Shown here piece after piece: positions 1 through 5,392 of a DNA stretch of 7,926 nucleotides. A program made the translations under genes and the position numbers. Numbering within the stretch: the stretch's first letter is position 1; every line of letters begins with the position of its first letter. The notes under the pieces were generated by a model, which searched no databases, was not told the DNA's origin, and saw nothing but the letters and a program-made list of their open reading frames with translations. The DNA is from Gammaproteobacteria bacterium (GTDB taxonomy: Bacteria > Pseudomonadota > Gammaproteobacteria > Steroidobacterales > GCA-2729495): assembly GCA_030429685.1 (NCBI GenBank), contig JAUIEY010000088.1, positions 1 through 7,926 of the forward strand. Direction: 5' to 3'.

Positions 1-446
1 AGCGACATAATGCCGGCGTTAAGAATGACCATGTCCAGTGGCATGCCCATCTCGCGTATTGTCGTGCCGCAGTCTGCCACCGATTGCAGGTCGCTCAGTT
101 CGCAGACCACCGGCGTGGTTTTGCCCGTAACACCTGCGCAGGCTGTGACGGCTTTTTCTTCAGTACGGGCCGCGCCGATTACGTGCACGCCACGCAGTGC
201 CAGTACCCGCATGGTTTCCAGGCCGAGCCCGGAATTGCAGCCGGTGATCAGCGCAGTTTTGCCGGTCAGGTCCAGACCTTCCGTGACTTCCATGGCGGTG
301 GAATCGCGGCCGAATGGTCCGACCGGGACGCCCGCGGGGCGTGCATCGGGCTGGGCATCAGGATTGGAACAACCTGCGGCCACAGTTGCGGCAACGGCGG
401 TGGTGCTGCCGGCAATAAACTGACGGCGATTGATGTGCGCGGGCAT
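1..446 (-). CDS. Short-chain dehydrogenase/reductase with Tat-lipoprotein signal, partial (3' end off window)
   Basis: Probable NAD(P)-dependent oxidoreductase of the SDR superfamily; the substrate is unknown. I translated 148 codons from ATG at 446; the gene continues past base 1. A GAGGAG ribosome site lies at 455-460, 8 bases before the ATG. Residues 6-12 read NRRQFIA, a twin-arginine motif, followed by a small-residue hydrophobic stretch and a lipobox ending AAGC with Cys26. A Tat-exported, lipid-anchored enzyme is therefore predicted. After a Pro/Asp/Gly-rich linker (about 27-55) the Rossmann fold starts near residue 60. The cofactor motif TGCNSGLG is at 68-75, Arg94 sits at the end of strand 2 (suggesting NADPH), and LNAGIM (NNAG-type) is at 142-147. 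The catalytic Tyr-x-x-x-Lys lies outside the window. It is 51 bases downstream of the 441-residue gene on the same strand, so cotranscription is plausible. The SDR call is firm; export is inferred. Confidence 0.88.
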   Translation of the reverse strand, partial: MPAHINRRQFIAGSTTAVAATVAAGCSNPDAQPDARPAGVPVGPFGRDSTAMEVTEGLDLTGKTALITGCNSGLGLETMRVLALRGVHVIGAARTEEKAVTACAGVTGKTTPVVCELSDLQSVADCGTTIREMGMPLDMVILNAGIMS

Positions 447-497
447 GACTCGGACTCCTCTTAGCGGGACCCTAGCCTAACACTAAACTCTGCCCGT

Positions 498-1823
498 TCA
501 GTCGAGCTTGAGTTGCTCCACCCAGCCGGACTCGATCAGGTAGAGATGCAGCAGGCGGGTAGGGCCGCTGAATTCAATGTTGTGCAGCGTCACGTTGCTG
601 CAATCTTCCGGCACCGACACCCAGTCGGGTGCCAGTTCAACGGAGGCGAGGTGCGAACGAAAATCCTGACACGACATCGGCTGCACATAGACCCGCACAG
701 CGTCGGCGTAAAGTCTGCCAGTGGCTTCGAGTATGCCGCCGGCCGAGTCGACATAGAATTTTTCCGATAACAACATCGCAAATGTTGATATGCCCATTAC
801 AAAGCGTAACGGGAAGCGCGAGTAGCGACGCAAATAGTCAGTCAGCTTGTAGCTCTGGCGCAGTCGCGTGAGTATTACCCATTCGTCCTGAGCAATAAGT
901 TCACGCAGATGCTTGAGGTTTTTGTCCTCGTCGCTGCCCATGGCCGCGTGCACGCTGCTGATGCTGAACTCGGTGACCTTAAGCGGGGATTTCTCCAGTT
1001 CCGGCACTTCTTCCTGCAACAGCTTTTCTGCCGCGGCGAAGGTTTCCGAATCGATGACCGATGAATAGCGGGTCGAGGTGCGCTTAATAATAATGGCACG
1101 TTTGCGCACCACGGCACTGGGCGCAACCTGCCGGCCGTTGCGGTCGAACAGTACGGCCTGGGCAAGTCCGTTGCGGATCATCGCCATACCGATTTTTGCC
1201 GGATCGACAACATTGTCGAAAGCCGGTCCGGTCAAATCAGCGACATCAACTTCTATGCGCCCCTCGGTGAGACTGTCGCCGAGGCCATCCAGTCCATGCA
1301 CCGGTCCTTCCGGTGCCTTGAACGCAGCATGGATCAGGTTCACGCCCAGCACACCGACTGCTTCCTGCTGTGCCAGTGCATTGTCGTCGAGCATGTTGAT
1401 ATGCAGGATGATTGTGTTGGGCTTGCCACCTGGTTCGGTCTGAAAACGCAGCCCAACCCAACCATGGCATTCGTTGGTGCCGGAGAAATTTCGTGCAGCC
1501 ACGGTATTACAGAAAGCGAAAAAACGGGTGTCCTGGCCACGGGTTTCGCTGAGGCGGCGAATCAGCAGGCTGTATTCCTTGTCGAGCATCGCTTCGACGC
1601 GTTCGCGCGACACATAGCGGCTGGATTTGCCATAAATTTCATCGCTGACCAGCATGTCGTAGGCGGACATGGTTTTGGCCACGCTGCCTGCTGCACCGCC
1701 TACCCGAAAATACCAGCGCGCGACCTCCTGCGCCGCGCCGATCTCGGCGAAGGTCCCGTAGATCCGGTCGTCGATGTTTATGGCAAGGGCTTTTTGGTGG
1801 GTATCCAGTGGAGCGGTCGACAT
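498..1823 (-). CDS. Conserved protein of unknown function, 441 residues
   Basis: I cannot assign a function. The 441-residue product starts with ATG at 1823 and ends with TGA at 498-500. There is no signal peptide and no clear membrane helix, so it is probably cytoplasmic; the most hydrophobic stretch is about 340-352. Dense, conserved-looking segments include RIYGTFAEIGAAQEVARWYF (20-39), GGAAGSVAKTMSAYDM (42-57), then GKSSRYVSRERVEAML (65-80), and TNECHGWVGLRF (116-127). From memory these resemble a widespread family of about 450-500 residues that carries contradictory database names (TonB-dependent receptor, nicotinate-nucleotide adenylyltransferase). Neither name fits: there is no export signal, TonB box or barrel, and no HxGH-type nucleotidyltransferase motif. 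AGGA at 1839-1842 is 15 bases from the ATG, so the ribosome site is weak or distant. It may be cotranscribed with the SDR that follows. That the gene is real is well supported; its function is open. Confidence 0.82.
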   Translation of the reverse strand: MSTAPLDTHQKALAINIDDRIYGTFAEIGAAQEVARWYFRVGGAAGSVAKTMSAYDMLVSDEIYGKSSRYVSRERVEAMLDKEYSLLIRRLSETRGQDTRFFAFCNTVAARNFSGTNECHGWVGLRFQTEPGGKPNTIILHINMLDDNALAQQEAVGVLGVNLIHAAFKAPEGPVHGLDGLGDSLTEGRIEVDVADLTGPAFDNVVDPAKIGMAMIRNGLAQAVLFDRNGRQVAPSAVVRKRAIIIKRTSTRYSSVIDSETFAAAEKLLQEEVPELEKSPLKVTEFSISSVHAAMGSDEDKNLKHLRELIAQDEWVILTRLRQSYKLTDYLRRYSRFPLRFVMGISTFAMLLSEKFYVDSAGGILEATGRLYADAVRVYVQPMSCQDFRSHLASVELAPDWVSVPEDCSNVTLHNIEFSGPTRLLHLYLIESGWVEQLKLD

Positions 1824-1874
1824 GGCAGCGGGTCTCGTCCTGAGGGTGCGTCAGGCGCAAGGATACGCAATCTG

Positions 1875-1909
1875 GCAGACTGCGTCTGCACCGCCGGGGC
1901 AATTTTTTT
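1875..1909 (+). promoter_or_regulatory. Two overlapping hairpins followed by a T-run (attenuator-like, or operator)
   Basis: Hairpin 1 has perfect arms GCAGAC (1875-1880) and GTCTGC (1884-1889) around a 3-base loop. Hairpin 2 pairs TGCACC (1887-1892) with GGGGCA (1896-1901) around GCC, with one A-G mismatch, and seven T follow at 1903-1909. The two hairpins share bases 1887-1889, so they cannot form together. No gene ends on the plus strand upstream, so this is not an ordinary gene-end terminator. It would lie in the leader of the DUF3313-MFS transcript if transcription starts upstream of about 1870. Alternatively the first palindrome is simply a protein-binding site between the divergent genes. 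The function is speculative. Confidence 0.3.
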
Positions 1910-1983
1910 GTCTGGTGCTGAACTCCCGCGCCGTCCCCCGTGTCACAATAAATGTGCCGAAGTAACTGAGACGGAGAAATGCC

Positions 1984-2643
1984 ATGAATCGCATAGTCGT
2001 CATTACCGTGCTGGCCGGCCTGACGGCTGCGGGCCCGGCGCTCAGCAGGGACAAATACCCCGATGTCACCGCGGACGGCCTGACGCGGGTGGACAGCAAA
2101 TACCTGGATGCCGTCTACCGGCTGCCGGAAGCGGATCTGAGCAGTTACACCAAAATCATGATTGCAGAATGTGACGTGTCATTTCGCAAGAACTGGCAGC
2201 GTGATCAAAACCGCGATCGCGGACTTGTGGACAAGGTCAAAGCGGATGACATGGAACGGATTCGCAATGACATGGCTGAACGTTTTCGCGAAATCTTTAC
2301 CAAGGAGCTGCAGGAAAAAGGCGATTTCCGGATTGTCGATTCTGCCGGCGACGATGTGTTGCTGCTGCGGCCGCAGATAGTCGATCTGAATATTTTTGCG
2401 CCTGACGTGCGTGCGCCCAACAGCAATCGCTATTACACCACTGAAGCAGGCCGCATGACGCTCAAAATGGATCTGCTGGATGCTGCAAGTGGCACGCTGA
2501 TCGGCAGGGTGATTGACAAGCGTCGGGCGCGGGAGGATTCGGTGGCACGCATTACCAACAGCGTGACAAACCGTGTGGAAATGGATCGCATCATGCGGCG
2601 CTGGGCACGTATATTGCGTGACTCGATCAGCGAGCCGGACTAG
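1984..2643 (+). CDS. Exported DUF3313 family protein
   Basis: A 219-residue exported protein resembling DUF3313, a family of small, mostly lipid-anchored envelope proteins without a known biochemical role. The start is ATG at 1984, with GGAG at 1973-1976 seven bases upstream. Residues 1-21 form a Sec signal (Arg3, a hydrophobic core, then PALS), with likely cleavage after Ser21. There is no lipobox cysteine; the only cysteine is Cys63, so the mature protein should be soluble in the periplasm. The family-like pattern is visible as DLSSYTKIMIAECDVSF at 51-67, an amphipathic charged helix at 86-110, FRIVDSAGDDVLLLRPQIVD at 115-134, and MDLLDAASGTLIGRVIDKR at 162-180. The C-terminal helix is Arg-rich (about 197-212). 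The stop codon directly abuts the ATG of the MFS gene, implying coupled translation and a shared task. The family match is by pattern recall and not by search. Confidence 0.78.
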   Translation: MNRIVVITVLAGLTAAGPALSRDKYPDVTADGLTRVDSKYLDAVYRLPEADLSSYTKIMIAECDVSFRKNWQRDQNRDRGLVDKVKADDMERIRNDMAERFREIFTKELQEKGDFRIVDSAGDDVLLLRPQIVDLNIFAPDVRAPNSNRYYTTEAGRMTLKMDLLDAASGTLIGRVIDKRRAREDSVARITNSVTNRVEMDRIMRRWARILRDSISEPD

Positions 2644-3945
2644 ATGGCTGAACCCGCGCGGCTCGGGCCGCTGCGTCTGGCGCCCGGGGTCAAAGCCGCC
2701 AATGCACTTACTTATCTCTACGCCGCGTTTGCCGGCGTGGCGCTGACCAGTTTTGTCAGCGTCATCATGCCTTATATCCTCAACGTGAATGTCGGTCTGC
2801 CCATGGCGGAGCAGGGCCGGGTCGCCGGCGATCTGGTGTTTTACGGCGAACTTGTGCTGATTGTCATGAGCGGCGTGTTCGGTGCCTGGTCCGATCGCTT
2901 CGGGCGACGCGCGGTGCTTATTGGCAGCCTGCTATTGCTGGGTGCGGGCTATGTCACTTTGGGCCTGGCAGGCAGCGTGCCCGAACTGATAGCGGTGCGT
3001 CTGTTTATTTCCATAGGCATTGCCGGTGTCGGGGTCATGGTCTCTGCCATTCAGGTGGACTATCCGGCGGAGCAGTCACGCGGCAAGCTGGTAGGTTTGA
3101 CGGGTATGGCAATTGGTGTGGGGGCGGTGATGGTAGGCGTGTTGTTCACCCGTCTGCCCGACATTTATACCGGTGCCGGATACAGTGGAACCGATGCCAG
3201 TTTGCTCACCATGCTGACCATGACAGCGATTTGCGTATTCACGGCATTGCTGGCGCGGGTCGGTCTGGTGGGTGGCCGCCCGCCGGAAGTGACCCGGAAT
3301 CCGTCGACCCGCAAACTGGTCGCCGAAGGCATCAAGGCGGCGCGGCTGAACCCGCGCATATTGTTGTCATATCTGTGTGCGTTTGTCGGCCGGGCCGATC
3401 TCGTGGTGGTGGGCACGTTCTATTCGCTGTGGCTGACCCAGGCAGGCATCGGCGCGGGTCTCGCCGCCGATGAGGCGGCCAAAACCGCGGGCGGGATGTT
3501 TGCGCTGGTCATGACGGCAGCCTTGCTTTGGGCGCCTGTCATGGGCTGGCTGAATGACCGCCTGGACCGCACCGTTGTCATGGTCATCGCACTGTTGCTG
3601 GCACTGGCAGGTTATTGTGGCATGGGGCTGATCGCCGACCCGCTTAGCCGCGTTATGCTGCCGGCGAGCATACTGCTGGGCATCGGTCAGATCAGCGTGA
3701 CTCTGGCCAGCCAGACTTTGCTCGGTCAGGAGTCGCCGCCGGATTTGCGCGGCGCCGTGGTCGGCACTTTTTCAGTATTCGGCGCCGGCGGTATTTTGTT
3801 TGTAACGGTGGTGGGCGGTCGCTTGTACGACGCCATAGGTCCGGTTGCACCGTTTGTCATGATTGGGGTGTTGAACGGTTCGCTTGCGCTGTATGCCTGG
3901 TGGCTGTACCGGTCAGCGCAGGTTCAGCCTGGCGCGGCTCGCTAA
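2644..3945 (+). CDS. Major facilitator superfamily (MFS) transporter
   Basis: A 433-residue inner-membrane secondary transporter with about 12 predicted helices in two six-helix halves. The MFS signature motif A is clear in the loop after helix 2: GAWSDRFGRR at 80-89, with Asp84 and Arg85. A degenerate copy, GWLNDRLDR at 301-309, occupies the matching loop of the second half, as expected from the internal duplication. A hydrophilic central loop spans about 210-238. An acidic-basic helix-4/5 region reads VDYPAEQSRGK (138-148). The ATG follows the DUF3313 stop without a gap and has no good ribosome site of its own, so it is probably translated by coupling. The 3' end shares four bases with the stop of the opposing gene. 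The substrate cannot be read from the sequence; drug/proton antiport, metabolite export and uptake are all possible. The MFS assignment itself is secure. Confidence 0.93.
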   Translation: MAEPARLGPLRLAPGVKAANALTYLYAAFAGVALTSFVSVIMPYILNVNVGLPMAEQGRVAGDLVFYGELVLIVMSGVFGAWSDRFGRRAVLIGSLLLLGAGYVTLGLAGSVPELIAVRLFISIGIAGVGVMVSAIQVDYPAEQSRGKLVGLTGMAIGVGAVMVGVLFTRLPDIYTGAGYSGTDASLLTMLTMTAICVFTALLARVGLVGGRPPEVTRNPSTRKLVAEGIKAARLNPRILLSYLCAFVGRADLVVVGTFYSLWLTQAGIGAGLAADEAAKTAGGMFALVMTAALLWAPVMGWLNDRLDRTVVMVIALLLALAGYCGMGLIADPLSRVMLPASILLGIGQISVTLASQTLLGQESPPDLRGAVVGTFSVFGAGGILFVTVVGGRLYDAIGPVAPFVMIGVLNGSLALYAWWLYRSAQVQPGAAR

Positions 3946-4496
3946 AACCCCTGCAGGCCATCGTCCAGCTGCGTGCCGAAAGAGTTCATTGCCATCGCCA
4001 CCAGCGTGTATTGACCGACAGCAAACACGATATCCATCATTTGCTGCTCGCTGTAGACCTGCGCAAGCGCGGCCCAGGTGTCATCGTCAATACGTTGATG
4101 CGCATGCAGGTCCTCGGCAGCGCGCAGCAAACCGGCTTCGGTCGTTGTCCAGCCCGATGCCTGCGAACCGGTCTTGCAGCGCTCGATTTCTTCTTCGGTT
4201 ACGCCGGCTTTCACGCCAATCAGCCGATGCTGTGCCCACTCATACTCAGCCTGGCACAACCAGGCCGTTCTGAGTATCAGCAGTTCGCGTTCGCGTGCCG
4301 GCAGGGTGGATGTCGGCCCGAGCACATGCGCACTAAGCTGACCGACTCGCTTCGATGCCTCCGGATGACGCGCCATGGTGCCGGCCAGGTTGTAGAAACC
4401 GCCTTTTCGGTAGGCGCTTTCCAGGCGCTTGCGTTGTTCATCAGTCCACTCGTCCTCGCGGAGTGGCGAAATTCTCACTGAATCTTGTATTACCAT
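3942..4496 (-). CDS. Carboxymuconolactone decarboxylase family (AhpD-like) protein
   Basis: A 184-residue, all-helical protein of the CMD/AhpD-like fold, probably cytoplasmic. The diagnostic core is RERELLILRTAWL (68-80) followed by CQAEYEWAQH (81-90), with Cys81, Glu86 and His90 in the usual family spacing. The position that is the second cysteine of the AhpD CxxC pair is Glu84, so a classical dithiol peroxidase relay is unlikely. C-terminal segments around 144-178 (VYSEQQMMDIVFAVGQYTLVAMAMNSF region) also fit the family. The start is ATG at 4496, with AAGGAA at 4505-4510 eight bases upstream inside the preceding SDR gene. It overlaps that SDR by 7 bases, so the two are almost certainly one operon. 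Family members range from gamma-carboxymuconolactone decarboxylase to peroxidase-like proteins, and nothing here fixes the reaction. Confidence 0.88.
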   Translation of the reverse strand: MVIQDSVRISPLREDEWTDEQRKRLESAYRKGGFYNLAGTMARHPEASKRVGQLSAHVLGPTSTLPARERELLILRTAWLCQAEYEWAQHRLIGVKAGVTEEEIERCKTGSQASGWTTTEAGLLRAAEDLHAHQRIDDDTWAALAQVYSEQQMMDIVFAVGQYTLVAMAMNSFGTQLDDGLQGF

Positions 4497-5227
4497 GACA
4501 GCAATTCCTTGTTGCGGTAAAAGCCACCGGTCGGACCGTCCGCGTCCAGAGTTGCGGCCCAGACAATGCCGCTGGCGCCCTCAGCTACCGGATGTGCGCC
4601 AAGTTTTTCCATGCCCGGGTAAGTTGCGGTAAATCCGGGGCAGATCGCATTCACTTTTATGGTTGTATCGGTAAAGTCGCCGGCGACTCTTGCTGTAAGG
4701 GCATTCAGTGCGGCTTTGGCGATGCCATAGGCGGGCGCCGCCTGCCTGCTTCCCGTAAGCCCGAGCACTGGGTCGCTATGTAAACCTGCGCTGCTTGAGA
4801 CGTTGACGATTCGTGCTGCGTTGCTCTTGTCGAGAAGCGGGGCGACGGCCTGAATCATACGCCAGGTGCCCAACAACGTTACCTCCATAATCTGGCGGGC
4901 AATATCAAGGTCAGCAGAAGCGGCTGGTGCCATGTTGCTACCGGCACTGCCAGTGGCATTGTTTATGAGAATATCGAGCCGGCCGTACTGCCGTGCCACA
5001 AAGTCTGTTAGCGTCTTGATGCTTTCGGTATCAGTGATATCGAGCCTTGCTTCACGCAGTGTCGACGCCAGTTGCCCGGCTTTTTCGCCATCGCGTGCGG
5101 TCAGAATAACTGTGCATCCCTGTTCGCCGAGCTGGCGGCAGACTTCAAAGCCTATTCCCTGCCGGCGACTGCAGCCGGTGACCAGGGCAACTAGATTGTC
5201 ATTGCTCAAGCCCGTTTCTCGCGGCAC
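4490..5227 (-). CDS. SDR oxidoreductase, carbonyl-reductase-like
   Basis: A 245-residue classical short-chain dehydrogenase/reductase, probably cytoplasmic, reducing a carbonyl or oxidising an alcohol with NAD(P)H. The cofactor motif is TGCSRRQGIG at 17-26, two residues longer than TGxxxGIG. TAR at 43-45 with Arg45 suggests NADPH preference. NNAT (89-92) replaces NNAG. The active site is Ser144-Ser146 in VNVSSSAG, Tyr167 and Lys171 (YGIAK). The C-terminus GPTGGFYRNKELLSW (231-245) resembles, from memory, carbonyl-reductase-type (CBR1-like) SDRs. The longest reading frame starts at GTG 5227 with no ribosome site; TTG at 5209 would give LSNDNLVALVTG as the N-terminus, a more usual length, so the start is uncertain. 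It is the first gene of a pair with the CMD-family protein, overlapping it by 7 bases. The substrate is unknown. Confidence 0.9.
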   Translation of the reverse strand: MPRETGLSNDNLVALVTGCSRRQGIGFEVCRQLGEQGCTVILTARDGEKAGQLASTLREARLDITDTESIKTLTDFVARQYGRLDILINNATGSAGSNMAPAASADLDIARQIMEVTLLGTWRMIQAVAPLLDKSNAARIVNVSSSAGLHSDPVLGLTGSRQAAPAYGIAKAALNALTARVAGDFTDTTIKVNAICPGFTATYPGMEKLGAHPVAEGASGIVWAATLDADGPTGGFYRNKELLSW

Positions 5228-5276
5228 GGAATACGGTAGCTATAACAGAAAGATTCGCAAGTTGCGCGCCGGATTG

Positions 5277-5304
5277 TCAGGTTCATTTCACTCGCCTGAG
5301 GTTC
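5277..5304. repeat. Pair of 8-base direct repeats, 20 bases apart, in divergent promoter region
   Basis: TCAGGTTC at 5277-5284 and TGAGGTTC at 5297-5304 differ by one base and start exactly 20 bases apart, about two helical turns. They lie between the divergent SDR and S9 peptidase genes, just upstream of a possible -10 element. Such spacing suits a dimeric regulator binding one face, but two short copies could occur by chance. Confidence 0.3.
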
Positions 5305-5323
5305 CAATGAAACAGATATATTC

Positions 5324-5329
5324 GATAAT
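5324..5329 (+). promoter_or_regulatory. Possible -10 element for the S9 peptidase gene
   Basis: GATAAT matches five of six bases of the sigma-70 -10 consensus and lies 64 bases before the ATG at 5393. The bases at the expected -35 position (about 5301-5306, GTTCCA) match TTGACA poorly. An alternative is the extended -10-like TGGTATGTT at 5350-5358. Either is weak evidence. Confidence 0.3.
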
Positions 5330-5382
5330 ACCTTGGCGTCGAGTGCATATGGTATGTTAGCGGCCGGCCATGACCGACTGTT

Positions 5383-5387
5383 GAAGG
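5383..5387 (+). promoter_or_regulatory. Ribosome binding site fixing the S9 peptidase start
   Basis: GAAGG sits 5 bases before ATG 5393. It supports that start over an in-frame TTG at 5333, because ATG 5393 also begins exactly at the signal peptide. Confidence 0.65.
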
Positions 5388-5392
5388 TGTCC

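Noticed and set aside
10..464. Two overlapping plus-strand open frames at the left edge
   Set aside because: The minus strand here encodes the SDR with TGCNSGLG and NAG motifs and a good ribosome site, so the plus frames are shadows.
1296..2174. Plus-strand open frame of 292 codons opposite the 441-residue gene
   Set aside because: It lies antisense to a frame with conserved-looking protein segments, runs across the divergent promoter region into the DUF3313 gene in another frame, and its translation is Cys/His/Gly-rich with no domain. It is a shadow of GC-rich coding sequence.
5333..5392. TTG at 5333 as an upstream start for the S9 peptidase
   Set aside because: It would add 20 residues before a signal peptide that starts cleanly at ATG 5393, and only the latter has a nearby GAAGG site.
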